A program made the translations under genes and the position numbers. Below the pieces are notes generated by a model that saw nothing but the letters and a program-made list of their open reading frames with translations, searched no databases and was not told the origin of the DNA. This document shows positions 17,433 to 25,497 of a stretch of 64,000 bases of DNA, in pieces. This DNA is from Candidatus Woesearchaeota archaeon. GTDB lineage: Archaea > Nanobdellota > Nanobdellia > Woesearchaeales > GCA-023898365. Every line of letters begins with the position of its first letter. Position 1 is the first letter of the stretch. The stretch covers positions 620,001 to 684,000 of the forward strand of contig CP060219.1 of NCBI GenBank assembly GCA_023898365.1, in the 5' to 3' direction.

Positions 17433-18401
17433 ATGCATGACGTCCTTTCAGAGTTTAAGCAGGTGAACGTTCTTGTTATAGGGGATGTGATGCTTGATAA
17501 GTACTTCTACGCGGACGTTTCACGCATTTCTCCAGAGGCTCCCGTTCCTGTTGCTCGTTTTGAGCGAGAAACCATGATGCTTGGTGGCGCAGCAAATGTC
17601 GCTTTTAACTTATCGCGACTTGGCGCAAAGGTCACGCTTATTGGTAAGGTTGGTGATGATGCGCACGCGCTGCAATTAAAAGAATTGTTCCAAGAAAACT
17701 TCATTCGCTTCTTGCCGGTGCACGTTCAAGGAAATACGACGACAAAGACAAGGATTATTTCTCGAGGAAACCATTTGCTGCGACTGGACTTTGAAGGAAA
17801 CGGCTCATTAACTACGGGGCTTGAATCTGAAGCTATTGCGCTTATTAAGCAGGCTCAAGACGCAGCCGATCTTCTTATTGTTTCAGATTATCGCAAGGGA
17901 ATGATTACCAACGCTCTTTTTTCGTACGTGCAAAAAATCAATAAGTTTTCTTCGATTGACACCAAACCCGGTGTCTTCCATAACTTTTCTGGTTTTAATG
18001 TGCTTAAGCCAAACTTTTCAGAAGCGTTAGGATTTGCCCAGAGTGTTGGTAGCTCCGCAATTTTTACAAACACTGACGAAGACATGGCTTCAGTTGGTAC
18101 ATTGCTTCGAGAAAAACTCAAAACTGATGTGCTCATCACGCGAGGAGATAAGGGGGCAACGTATGTTGGTGATCGCATTATTCACCATCCGACATCTGCG
18201 TCGCAAGTGTTTGATGTCACCGGTGCTGGCGACACGTGTCTTGCCATCTTTTCTTTGCTGCGCTACCTTGGTGAGGATATTTCTGATGCGCTTTCTGTAA
18301 TGAGTGTGGCTGCAAAAATTTCTGTCTCTCACTTAGGAAATTATGCTCCAACCGCTGAAGACATTCTTAGCGAGCTTGCAAGGCCTTCGCGCAAGAAATA
18401 A
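17433..18401 (+). CDS. PfkB-family kinase, D-glycero-D-manno-heptose-7-phosphate kinase-like (HldE N-terminal type)
   Basis: A ribokinase-fold sugar kinase of 322 residues. The N terminus VLVIGDVMLDKYFYADVSRISPEAPVPV is characteristic of the RfaE1/HldE kinase domain. The PfkB signature near the end, FDVTGAGDTCLAIFSLLRY, includes the catalytic Asp. The nucleotidyltransferase half of bifunctional HldE is absent. GGTGAT at 17,420-17,425 is a full match to the anti-Shine-Dalgarno core and places the start at the ATG 17,433, not the GTG 17,421 inside that element. It lies 15 nt after aglB and may feed heptose or a related sugar into the glycan. Confidence 0.85.
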   Translation: MHDVLSEFKQVNVLVIGDVMLDKYFYADVSRISPEAPVPVARFERETMMLGGAANVAFNLSRLGAKVTLIGKVGDDAHALQLKELFQENFIRFLPVHVQGNTTTKTRIISRGNHLLRLDFEGNGSLTTGLESEAIALIKQAQDAADLLIVSDYRKGMITNALFSYVQKINKFSSIDTKPGVFHNFSGFNVLKPNFSEALGFAQSVGSSAIFTNTDEDMASVGTLLREKLKTDVLITRGDKGATYVGDRIIHHPTSASQVFDVTGAGDTCLAIFSLLRYLGEDISDALSVMSVAAKISVSHLGNYAPTAEDILSELARPSRKK

Positions 18402-18403
18402 AA

Positions 18404-18418
18404 GTGCTTATAAAGCAC
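18404..18418 (+). promoter_or_regulatory. TATA box inside a short inverted repeat
   Basis: The TATA element is embedded in GTGCTTATAAAGCAC, whose 6-bp arms (GTGCTT/AAGCAC) surround ATA. Initiation about 25 bp downstream would fall at the ATG 18,438, giving a leaderless message. The symmetry may be chance or a repressor site. Confidence 0.5.
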
Positions 18419-18437
18419 GCCCCATTATACTTGTTCT

Positions 18438-19481
18438 ATGCAATTAACCGGAGTCGACCTCTCTTTTCTTTCAAGAGAGTTTCAAGAACTTGTTGGCGCG
18501 AAGCTTGAAAAGATTTATCAGTCTGATGAGGTTTTTTTGTTTCGTTTCTATGTACCTGCAGGAGGGAAGCGGGAATTAAAAATATCGCTTCCGGGAAGCA
18601 TATATTATACGTCCTATGCTGTTGTGTTTCCTCGTGAGCCCCCGAAGTTCTGTCAGTTTCTTCGCAAATACTTACAAGGTGGAAAAATTACTCGCGTATA
18701 TCAAAAACCGTTTGAACGAATTATAGAACTTTCCTTTTCTCGAAAAGATGGTAATTTCCATCTTATTATTGAACTCTTTCATGATGGCAATATTGTCTTA
18801 TGTCATGAAGATTACAAAATTAAAGGTCTCTATAAGAGTCAACGCTTTTCTTCACGGAGTGTTCGGGGTGGTGTTACGTATGAATATCCTCCTTTAAAGT
18901 TTGATTTTACTTTGCTTGAACAAACACCTTTTCCAAAGGATGACTTGGAACGATTCCTTGCAGGAACGCTTGGTCTTGGAAAAGTCTGGGCAAAGGAGTT
19001 GGCACATGGTGGTTCTGAGAAAGAAATTAAAGAGAAAATTGAAAGCTTCTCTTCTTGTCGCATTGAAGCAAACGCAAGCAACGGCATACCTTTACCTCTT
19101 AACTTTGAAACGCTCCCTTGTGAAAAAACGTTTGCAACATTCAATGAGGCCGTAGATGATTTGTTTTCAACGAAGGAAGTGAAGATCAAGCAAGAAGCGC
19201 AAGAAGGATCGGTTCATTCTCGAGAAGACAAAATCGAACGCACTCTTTCTTCTCAAGTTGACGCTCTTGAAAAAAACGAAGAAGATGCGGTACTGAACAA
19301 TAAAAAAGGCGAACTTATTTTCACACATCAACCCGAACTGGAGCAACTCTTTGCTGCGTTTCATGAATTGAGAAAATCTCTTGCGGGAAAAAATCTGGAG
19401 GCTGAACTAAAGAAACGATTCGCATTCGTTTCTAGTTTTGATCAAAAAAATGGAACGATCACCGTCGAATTCGAAGCTTGA
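18438..19481 (+). CDS. Rqc2/NEMF/FbpA-like protein, NFACT-N only
   Basis: Rqc2/NEMF proteins bind 60S/50S-type large subunits carrying stalled peptidyl-tRNA. The first 220 or so residues are a clear NFACT-N domain: MQLTGVDLSFLSREFQELVG, KLEKIYQSDEVFLFRFYVPA, PPKFCQFLRKYLQGGKITRV, ERIIELSF and LIIELFHDGNIVLC. A charged helical, probably coiled-coil part follows (about 245-347). The protein ends at 347 residues, whereas the usual archaeal homologues are around 600-700 residues with a C-terminal NFACT-R domain, which is not present here or directly downstream. The stop is clean, with no visible frameshift. Confidence 0.85.
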   Translation: MQLTGVDLSFLSREFQELVGAKLEKIYQSDEVFLFRFYVPAGGKRELKISLPGSIYYTSYAVVFPREPPKFCQFLRKYLQGGKITRVYQKPFERIIELSFSRKDGNFHLIIELFHDGNIVLCHEDYKIKGLYKSQRFSSRSVRGGVTYEYPPLKFDFTLLEQTPFPKDDLERFLAGTLGLGKVWAKELAHGGSEKEIKEKIESFSSCRIEANASNGIPLPLNFETLPCEKTFATFNEAVDDLFSTKEVKIKQEAQEGSVHSREDKIERTLSSQVDALEKNEEDAVLNNKKGELIFTHQPELEQLFAAFHELRKSLAGKNLEAELKKRFAFVSSFDQKNGTITVEFEA

Positions 19482-19485
19482 ATTT

Positions 19486-20367
19486 ATGAGGCGCTACAAA
19501 GAAATGGATTCTTCATTTCACTTAGTTGTTGATTTACCAACGTATGTTCGTTTTAATCCTTTGAAGGCAGATTCTCCTTCACGATATTTTGCTTCGCTAC
19601 GAACGAAGGGTTTTTCTTTTCGTCGTGTTTCGTTTTTATCTTCTGGTTTTATTTGTGAAGGAAAGCGTGCTATTGGTGCGACGACCCCTTACTTGCAAGG
19701 AATTTTTCACGTGCAAGAAGCTGCTTCCCAAGTACCTGCTGAAGTATTGTTTTCTCTTCTCAAAAACCGTCGTTCTCTTCTCTTAGATATGTGCGCAGCT
19801 CCTGGCGGTAAAACGTCTCAGCTTGCTGCGTTGTTTCAAGATTCCTCTATTCTTGCCCTTGATTCGTCTTCTGATCGTATGGTCGCGTTGCATCATAATC
19901 TTGATCGACTTGGTGCGGCGCAAGTAGTAACGAAGCTTCTCGATGCGCGCGAAACTCCTTCGTTGAAATTATCGTTTGATGGTATTTTGCTTGATGCGCC
20001 TTGTTCGGGAAATTACGCTATTGAGAAACATTATTTTGCAAAGCGTACAATTGCTGGGGTAAAGAAGAATTCGTTGTTGCAGAAAGAGTTAATTCAGGCA
20101 GCGTTTAGTTCGCTAAAGAGCGGAGGAGTGTTAGTATATGCTACGTGTTCGCTCGAACCTGAAGAAAACGAAGAAGTCGTTGATTGGTTTTTGAAAAAAA
20201 CTGCTGGCGAGATGCGTCTCGAACGTATTCCGTTCCGAGAGGGAAGTCCTGGTCTTACTTCATTTCAAGGAAAATCTTATGATTCTTCTCTTGCTTTGGC
20301 AAAACGGTTCTGGCCTCATCGTCACAAAACGCAAGGTTTTTTTGTTGCTGCCATGCGCCGGTTATAA
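19486..20367 (+). CDS. RNA m5C methyltransferase, NOL1/NOP2/Sun family
   Basis: This SAM-dependent enzyme methylates cytosine C5 in tRNA or rRNA. From the ATG at 19,486 it has 293 residues. Visible elements: IFHVQEAASQVPAEVL, motif I LLLDMCAAPGGKTSQLA, motif IV DGILLDAPCSG with one of the two catalytic Cys, and motif VI GGVLVYATCSLEPEENE with the other. The N-terminal PUA-type extension is absent. Other starts at 19,438 (TTG) and 19,450 (ATG) would overlap the upstream gene; I prefer the first ATG after its stop. The RNA target cannot be inferred. Confidence 0.92.
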   Translation: MRRYKEMDSSFHLVVDLPTYVRFNPLKADSPSRYFASLRTKGFSFRRVSFLSSGFICEGKRAIGATTPYLQGIFHVQEAASQVPAEVLFSLLKNRRSLLLDMCAAPGGKTSQLAALFQDSSILALDSSSDRMVALHHNLDRLGAAQVVTKLLDARETPSLKLSFDGILLDAPCSGNYAIEKHYFAKRTIAGVKKNSLLQKELIQAAFSSLKSGGVLVYATCSLEPEENEEVVDWFLKKTAGEMRLERIPFREGSPGLTSFQGKSYDSSLALAKRFWPHRHKTQGFFVAAMRRL

Positions 20368-20473
20368 GTCTTTGCTGTAATACTTCTTTTTTCTGTTTTC
20401 TCTTGTACTTTTTTCGTTTTTTTTGGCGTTAGTTTTCTTAAGCGGTCTCCTTTCTTGGTGTATGGTGATGCCC

Positions 20474-20638
20474 ATGTTGTCAGAAAAACGAGAAGAACAA
20501 CTTCAGAAGATGCCCTTGATTGAAACAAGAGTGACAAAAAGCCAAGATAATACGTTTGTCATTCATAAGACGATCATTACCGATATTAAACCAGTGAAAT
20601 ATTGGGAAAAGGTCATTGCTGAAGAAGCTACCGAGTAA
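20474..20638 (+). CDS. Small conserved-looking hypothetical protein
   Basis: A 54-residue charged protein, MLSEKREEQLQKMPLIETRV followed by the rest to ...KVIAEEATE, with no membrane segment. GGTGATG at 20,464-20,470 is a strong ribosome binding site for the ATG at 20,474; ATGs at 20,462 and 20,468 are alternatives. A hairpin with a T-run follows the stop at once, which supports a real transcription unit. The middle (NTFVIHKTIITDIKPVKYWE) has a beta-strand-rich pattern. I cannot assign a function. Confidence 0.6.
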   Translation: MLSEKREEQLQKMPLIETRVTKSQDNTFVIHKTIITDIKPVKYWEKVIAEEATE

Positions 20639-20665
20639 GCAGGTGTTCTGCCTGCTATTTTTTTC
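20639..20665 (+). terminator. Hairpin plus T-run after the small gene
   Basis: GCAGG (20,639-20,643) can pair with CCTGC (20,651-20,655) around a 7-nt loop, followed by a run of seven T after one A. It starts at the base after the stop codon. Confidence 0.65.
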
Positions 20666-20682
20666 TTTTGTTTATTTCTATA

Positions 20683-20831
20683 TGGAAACTAATTAGGGGT
20701 CTCAAGATGGTCTGAGACTGGTCCCAGCTACAACTTTTAGACACCCCTTCATTTCCTGTGGAAACTGCATAATTCAAGGGTTTGAGGGGTTCTTCGCGAG
20801 TCTCAGTAGGGGGTGAAAAATAACGTTTCCA
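20683..20831. other. Repeat-rich, possibly structured intergenic stretch
   Basis: TGGAAAC occurs at 20,683 and 20,759, and its complement GTTTCCA at 20,825. GTCTCA occurs at 20,699 and 20,800, with its complement TGAGAC at 20,713. AGGGGTCT (20,694) can pair imperfectly with AGACACCCCT (about 20,739). There is no reading frame of note. It may be a cluster of operators for the gene at 20,876 or a small structured RNA. Confidence 0.4.
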
Positions 20832-20841
20832 GTCCCAAAAT

Positions 20842-20851
20842 CTTTATAAAC
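20842..20851 (+). promoter_or_regulatory. TATA box for the gene at 20,876
   Basis: CTTTATAAAC lies about 30 bp before the ATG at 20,876, so the message is probably leaderless. Confidence 0.6.
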
Positions 20852-20875
20852 CTCCAGTTTTAGAATAGTAAAACA

Positions 20876-21307
20876 ATGGGGGGTATGGGTGTGACAACAT
20901 CGCAAGATATGGTCGGATCTACGGCTAGCTCGCTTTCTGAGCGCGATTTCTACTATGAACTTGCAAAACGCGATGCGGAAATAGATTTTTTGAAAACAGA
21001 ACTGCTCAAACTCGGAGAAAAATTAGCAGATGTGCATTCAAACGTCTTCTCTTCTTTCAAAGAAGATCTCCTCAAACGATTCGAACAGAATAAAAAAGAC
21101 ATAATTAAACAATCAATTCTTGAACACGCTGCAGGACGCGAAATGACGAAGCTCGATTTGAAAAGATACTTTGTCGATAGTAAACGAGCCTGCGCAAAAA
21201 GCTCCTTCTATCGTTATTTATATGAGTTAGAACTGGAACAAAAATACGAACTCGTAAAAATTAATAGAAAAGAAATCGTTGTGCCTGTATCTCGCGTTTT
21301 AGCGTGA
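20876..21307 (+). CDS. Hypothetical protein with coiled coil and possible C-terminal winged helix
   Basis: This is a 143-residue soluble protein that I do not recognise. After a Gly/Ser/Thr-rich start, a heptad-like helix runs from about residue 24 to 60 (FYYELAKRDAEIDFLKTELL...). The C-terminal half (TKLDLKRYFVDSKRACAKSSFYRYLYELEL then KYELVKINRKEIVVPV) looks like a helix-turn-helix followed by a beta wing, so DNA binding is plausible. The gene is monocistronic, with its own TATA box and a repeat-rich upstream region that could hold operators. The exact start is uncertain: the ATG at 20,885 or 20,909 could also serve. Confidence 0.65.
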   Translation: MGGMGVTTSQDMVGSTASSLSERDFYYELAKRDAEIDFLKTELLKLGEKLADVHSNVFSSFKEDLLKRFEQNKKDIIKQSILEHAAGREMTKLDLKRYFVDSKRACAKSSFYRYLYELELEQKYELVKINRKEIVVPVSRVLA

Positions 21308-21375
21308 TGATTCTCTATTCAAATCTCCTTCTATTCAGCTTCAATTGTCTTTTTTAAATGGTAACAAAGGAAACA

Positions 21376-21384
21376 TTTATATAG
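21376..21384 (+). promoter_or_regulatory. TATA box for the gene at 21,439
   Basis: TTTATATAG lies about 60 bp before the ATG. The predicted leader of some 35 nt contains TGGAG (21,421-21,425) as a possible ribosome binding site. Confidence 0.55.
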
Positions 21385-21438
21385 CGCTCCCGAGCCACTT
21401 ATCTTCTGTTTACGTCAGTTTGGAGTTAAAGAAGAAAA

Positions 21439-22458
21439 ATGGTACATATATTAAATTTTTGTGGAAGCTTGTGTTTGCCAAAAGATTTATCAGAAGAAGG
21501 ATTCTCTGCACGAGGAATTAGAACCATACGAGAATTCGAGGAAGGGTTCATTCTTCCAATGGGAGGAATTGCAACGCCACTTCATATTCTGTACGGCTCA
21601 AAACCAATTGATATTGATCTTACTTTGTCCATGCCAACTGCAGTACGTGTTCCCCATCGCGCAATGCTAACTGGAGCTGATGTTCAAGCTCTTCTTTCTC
21701 AACAAGGTCATCTTGTTGTTGCGCCAGATTGCGCACTTGATTCCCATCCGTATGCGCAAGCAGCATTTGATGGTCGCATGAAGAATCTTCACGCAGTCGT
21801 CGATCGCACATTAAGGCAACCAGGCGTTCGCGGCGTGATGGTGTGGGCAAATAATGGCATTGGTCCAAATGTGTGGGGACACGGTGCTGCTGATGGTGTT
21901 CTTCGCGCATCTGAAAACGGAGTCGCTTATGCAACTCGTATCAGCGGCAAAGTTGTTGAAGGTCACCAACGAGAACTCTCCGATTGCCTACCTCTTAGTG
22001 TGTATCAAAACGTAGCGCACGATCACATACATATCGCGCCAATTCTTGAAGACCGAACTCCAGAAATGGATCTCGCTCTGAGAGCAAAACTAGATGCGGT
22101 GCACCGAGGGTATTCTACTGTCACGCTAGATGAGCACCTTGCACATACAAGATCAGAGATGGAACTTGACCCAAGCATCCTCTTTTGTGTAGTTACAAGA
22201 AAAACAGTTGATGGGGACTGGCAGTTTGCACGATACGCAAAATCATACTTTCGTCCAGAATTTGTTGTAGAACAAGAAGCAATTGCGCGCGGAACACATG
22301 ATGGAAAGCCAACCAAGATGGCAGGCCTTGCACGAAACGCGGTGCTTAAGTATAGTGCCTCTCGTGGACTCGATCTAAGTGGTCGAACACCTGAAAGTAA
22401 AGATCTAGCAAAGCAACTCTTAACAGAAACTGCTCAGTTCTACGACAGAATCTTGTAA
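21439..22458 (+). CDS. Hypothetical protein, 339 residues, family not recognised
   Basis: A soluble protein with no membrane segment or signal peptide. Ordered, enzyme-like stretches include ADVQALLSQQGHLVVAPD, GVRGVMVWANNGIGPNVWGH and YQNVAHDHIHIAPILED with several His and Asp residues, and a helical C terminus (SKDLAKQLLTETAQFYDRI). The His-rich H-D-H-I-H-I stretch could bind a metal, but I cannot match it to a family. It is a single gene with its own promoter and a T-rich tail (22,459-22,505) that probably ends transcription. Confidence 0.75.
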   Translation: MVHILNFCGSLCLPKDLSEEGFSARGIRTIREFEEGFILPMGGIATPLHILYGSKPIDIDLTLSMPTAVRVPHRAMLTGADVQALLSQQGHLVVAPDCALDSHPYAQAAFDGRMKNLHAVVDRTLRQPGVRGVMVWANNGIGPNVWGHGAADGVLRASENGVAYATRISGKVVEGHQRELSDCLPLSVYQNVAHDHIHIAPILEDRTPEMDLALRAKLDAVHRGYSTVTLDEHLAHTRSEMELDPSILFCVVTRKTVDGDWQFARYAKSYFRPEFVVEQEAIARGTHDGKPTKMAGLARNAVLKYSASRGLDLSGRTPESKDLAKQLLTETAQFYDRIL

Positions 22459-22561
22459 TTATTTTTTATATTTTTTTCTTGTCTTTCTTCTGGAGATTTT
22501 TTCTTAATTGTTCTGCTGTATTTTTCTAAATTTTATTATATTTGATTTCCTAATTCGTAGT

Positions 22562-22581
22562 GGTTACCACTAATGGTAACC
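22562..22581. promoter_or_regulatory. Perfect palindromic operator at the SUF promoter
   Basis: GGTTACCA (22,562-22,569) and TGGTAACC (22,574-22,581) are exact inverted repeats separated by CTAA. The right arm touches the TATA box at 22,581-22,590, where the BRE element would lie, so a bound dimer would block TBP/TFB. The first gene of the operon encodes an HTH protein that is the obvious candidate to bind it. Confidence 0.75.
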
Positions 22582-22590
22582 TTTATAAAG
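22581..22590 (+). promoter_or_regulatory. TATA box of the SUF operon
   Basis: CTTTATAAAG lies 22-31 bp before the ATG at 22,612, which makes the first gene leaderless. The upstream arm is shared with the palindromic operator. Confidence 0.65.
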
Positions 22591-22611
22591 AATGGTTGCT
22601 CTCAGAAGGGT

Positions 22612-23088
22612 ATGGATGCCATCGAACAACAACTTCTTGATCTGATCGAGTCAGAACCTCATCCGTTCACGTCACAGTTAGCTAAGAAATTGAAACTGGA
22701 ACGCCACACCGTTGCAAAATATTTAGATCGCTTAGAAGCTAAAGGTTTAGTTTCTTGCAAACCGCTTGGCAATGCCAAAGTCTGGCAAAAGTCTGTTCCA
22801 TTGGTTAGTGACTTGCAATCACAAACGAATATGTCGTCCTTACTTTCATCGCTTGGATCAAACGCTGCTCTTATCGATCTAGAAAAAAATCTTCTCTGGG
22901 CTAAGCATGATGTTGGTAATCAAAAATGTTATCATCATTTTGGCAAGTCAAGCCCTTGTGAAAATTGCGTTGCGCAAATCGCGCTGGAGACAAACCAATC
23001 GCAGCAACTCGTGCTTGATGGAAAGCGCCATCTCATTATTCCTCTGCCAGAAAATAAGAATGCGTTTTTGGAGGTGGAACTTTCATGA
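22612..23088 (+). CDS. HTH transcriptional regulator with Cys cluster, putative SUF operon regulator
   Basis: This is a 158-residue protein. The N-terminal winged helix (about 1-62) reads EQQLLDLIESEPHPFTSQLA, KKLKLERHTVAKYLDRLEAK, GLVSCKPLGNAKVWQ. The C-terminal domain (about 75-158) is PAS-like and contains CYHHFGKSSPCENC, a C-x9-C-x2-C pattern that could hold a metal or Fe-S cluster. The ATG at 22,612 is chosen since the TATA box predicts initiation there; a frame opening at 22,573 would lie inside the promoter. Its stop overlaps sufB (ATGA). It most likely senses Fe-S status and controls the operon through the palindrome, analogous in logic but not in sequence to SufR or IscR. Confidence 0.8.
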   Translation: MDAIEQQLLDLIESEPHPFTSQLAKKLKLERHTVAKYLDRLEAKGLVSCKPLGNAKVWQKSVPLVSDLQSQTNMSSLLSSLGSNAALIDLEKNLLWAKHDVGNQKCYHHFGKSSPCENCVAQIALETNQSQQLVLDGKRHLIIPLPENKNAFLEVELS

Positions 23089-24482
23089 CGCAAGACTATG
23101 AATTACGAATAGCATCTGTCTTTGAAAAGAATAAGGAAGAACTCAGGATTAAACTAGATGGTACGGTAACCGAAGAAATAGTGAGAAAAATTTCACAAAG
23201 AAAAAACGAACCACAATGGATGCTTGACTTACGTCTCAAAGCCTTGCACATATTTCACTCCTTACCCCTTCCTTCATGGGGTCCAAGCTTAGCTAACCTT
23301 GACTTAAGCAAAATCACGTACTATGCTGAACCCAACGCAGAAAATGCAACGACATGGGAAGAAGTTCCGCAAGACATTAAGGACACGTTTGAAAAATTGG
23401 GCATTCCTGAGTCTGAGCGTACCAGTCTTGCAGGTGTTGGCGCGCAATACGAATCATCAACAGTGTATCATCAATTAAAAAAAGAATGGTCTGACAAAGG
23501 CATTGTTTTTTTAGATCTTGATGAAGCAATGAAACTCCACCCTGAGATTGTCAAAAAACATTTCATGACCAAATGCATTCCTATTACTGATCATAAATTC
23601 ATCGCATTACATGCTGCAGTTTGGAGTGGGGGCACGTTTCTCTACGTTCCTAAAGGGGTGAAACTCACTATGCCTGTGGAAGCATACTTTCGTATGAACT
23701 CTGAAGCAATGGGACAATTTGAACACACGCTCATCATCGCTGAAGAAGGAAGTGAGGTCGCGTACGTTGAAGGATGTAGTTCGCCAAGGTACACGAAAGC
23801 AAGCTTGCACGCGGGTTGTGTTGAAATCTTCGCCTACAAAGGAGCAAAAGTAAAGTATTCTTCAGTTGAGAACTGGTCAAAGAACACATACAATCTTAAT
23901 ACCAAGCGCGCACTCATTCATGAAGATGCGCATATCGAATGGATTGGTGCAAACAACGGTTCAAGCGTGACCATGCTCTATCCCACTTCAATTCTTCTTG
24001 GCGATCGCGCCTCAGCAAAACATATTGGTATTGCGTACGCAGGAAAAGACCAAGTCCAGGACACGGGCGCTAAAGTTGTGCACATCGGCAAACACACCAG
24101 CAGTTTCATTCAAACAAAATCCATTTCAAAAGATGGTGGGGTAAACAATTATCGAGGCGTGGTTAAAATTTCGCCGCAAGCAGCACATGCCTTGACAACA
24201 GTGGTTTGTGACGCTCTATTGTTCGGTGAAGAATCTCAAGCAAATACGTATCCAGCAATTAACGCAGGAAACGATTCTTCAGAGTGCACGCATGAAGCAA
24301 CAACTGGTCGCATCGACCAAGCAGTTCTCTTTTACCTCATGTCCCGAGGTCTTTCCGAACAGGAAGCAACTGCACTTGTCGTACAAGGATTCATCAATCC
24401 TGTTGTTAATGGTTTGCCAACAGAATATGCGGTCGAATTAAAACGCTTAATCGAACTAGAATTGGAGGGGGCTGTTGGATGA
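23085..24482 (+). CDS. sufB: Fe-S cluster assembly scaffold SufB
   Basis: SufB is the main scaffold subunit of the SufBCD complex on which Fe-S clusters are built. The 465 residues match the family: WMLDLRLKALHIFHSLPLPS, the beta-helix core with GGTFLYVPKGVKLTMPVEAYF and AEEGSEVAYVEGCSSPRY, and the C-terminal SSECTHEATTGRIDQAVLFYLMSRGLSEQEA, including the Cys and His used for cluster assembly and SufD pairing. It overlaps the regulator stop and the sufD start by ATGA, so translation is coupled across all three. Confidence 0.97.
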   Translation: MTQDYELRIASVFEKNKEELRIKLDGTVTEEIVRKISQRKNEPQWMLDLRLKALHIFHSLPLPSWGPSLANLDLSKITYYAEPNAENATTWEEVPQDIKDTFEKLGIPESERTSLAGVGAQYESSTVYHQLKKEWSDKGIVFLDLDEAMKLHPEIVKKHFMTKCIPITDHKFIALHAAVWSGGTFLYVPKGVKLTMPVEAYFRMNSEAMGQFEHTLIIAEEGSEVAYVEGCSSPRYTKASLHAGCVEIFAYKGAKVKYSSVENWSKNTYNLNTKRALIHEDAHIEWIGANNGSSVTMLYPTSILLGDRASAKHIGIAYAGKDQVQDTGAKVVHIGKHTSSFIQTKSISKDGGVNNYRGVVKISPQAAHALTTVVCDALLFGEESQANTYPAINAGNDSSECTHEATTGRIDQAVLFYLMSRGLSEQEATALVVQGFINPVVNGLPTEYAVELKRLIELELEGAVG

Positions 24483-25462
24483 AAACACAAACACTTCGCT
24501 ACTCGCTGTTCACTGCAGTTGATTTGCGTCATTTTCAAGAATTGTTTGCGTTAGGTGCTCCAAGAAAAACGAATGATACATCACTTGAACTATTTACTCT
24601 CCTTACCCATCCATTAGTTGGTGAACATCTTGCAAAGGAAGGAATCGTGCAAACACACGAACTGTCACACAAGGAATCACTTCATCTTACCGATGACAAC
24701 AACCAAAACACTGCGCACATCATCACCGTCAAACAAGGAGCGCATGCAACTATCACGTATCATGTTTCAAAAACAAAAGAGTTCCTTTCAACACTCATCT
24801 ATCTGCACATAGAACAAGATGCCAACGTCACTTTTTGCGAACTCCAAGAACTTCCTCTTTCAGCAACCTACCATGCAGCAACTCTTGTTAGCCTCAAAGA
24901 AAACGCAAAATTATTTCTCACCGAAGCAGCAATCGGCGCTGGCAACGCAATTACACAAACCGTTGTTAATTTAGAAGAACGCGGTGCATCAGTTCATCTT
25001 TCACATTTTGCTTCCTTAAAAGAAAACCAGCTACTTGCTGTTGATCAACAAGCAAACCATCTTGCACCAGAAACAACCTCGCATCTTATTGAAAAAAATG
25101 CACTGACAAACGAAGCAACACTTACGATGCGCACGTTAATTGATATTAAAAAAAATGCAACGAACTCGCAAGGAAGACAACGAGCAGACACCATCTTGCT
25201 CTCACCAAGAGCACAAGCAAATACGGTGCCCGAACTTGAGATTGCAACACCCGAAGTTTCCTGTTCGCATGCCGCAACCACAAAACGACTTTCTGCTGAC
25301 GAACTTTACTATTTGATGACGCGAGGACTAACAAAAGCGGAAGCAAAAAATTTGTTGTTAGCGTGGTTTTTTTCCGCATCAGCAAAAAATTGTGAGGATG
25401 AACAATTTGCTAAAACGCTTCATGAAGCGCTCCTTGCAACGGTATCACAAAAAGACTTATAA
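24479..25462 (+). CDS. sufD: Fe-S cluster assembly protein SufD
   Basis: SufD pairs with SufB in the SufBC2D complex. Of 327 residues, the N-terminal third is divergent and low in recognisable motifs. The C-terminal beta-helix carries the family pattern: LSPRAQANTVPELEIATPEV, SCSHAATTKRLSADELYYLM and TRGLTKAEAKNLLLAWF, with the conserved His. It is shorter than bacterial SufD (about 420) but normal for archaea. It is the second scaffold gene in the operon. Confidence 0.93.
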   Translation: MKTQTLRYSLFTAVDLRHFQELFALGAPRKTNDTSLELFTLLTHPLVGEHLAKEGIVQTHELSHKESLHLTDDNNQNTAHIITVKQGAHATITYHVSKTKEFLSTLIYLHIEQDANVTFCELQELPLSATYHAATLVSLKENAKLFLTEAAIGAGNAITQTVVNLEERGASVHLSHFASLKENQLLAVDQQANHLAPETTSHLIEKNALTNEATLTMRTLIDIKKNATNSQGRQRADTILLSPRAQANTVPELEIATPEVSCSHAATTKRLSADELYYLMTRGLTKAEAKNLLLAWFFSASAKNCEDEQFAKTLHEALLATVSQKDL

Positions 25463-25464
25463 AC
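25456..25464 (+). promoter_or_regulatory. Possible internal promoter before sufS
   Basis: CTTATAAAC overlaps the end of sufD and lies about 35 bp before the sufS ATG. GAGGTACC at 25,487-25,494 provides a ribosome binding site. The 35-bp gap here is the largest within the operon up to sufC. Confidence 0.4.
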
Positions 25465-25497
25465 GTTTACTGATGCCTATATATTGAGGTACCTCTT

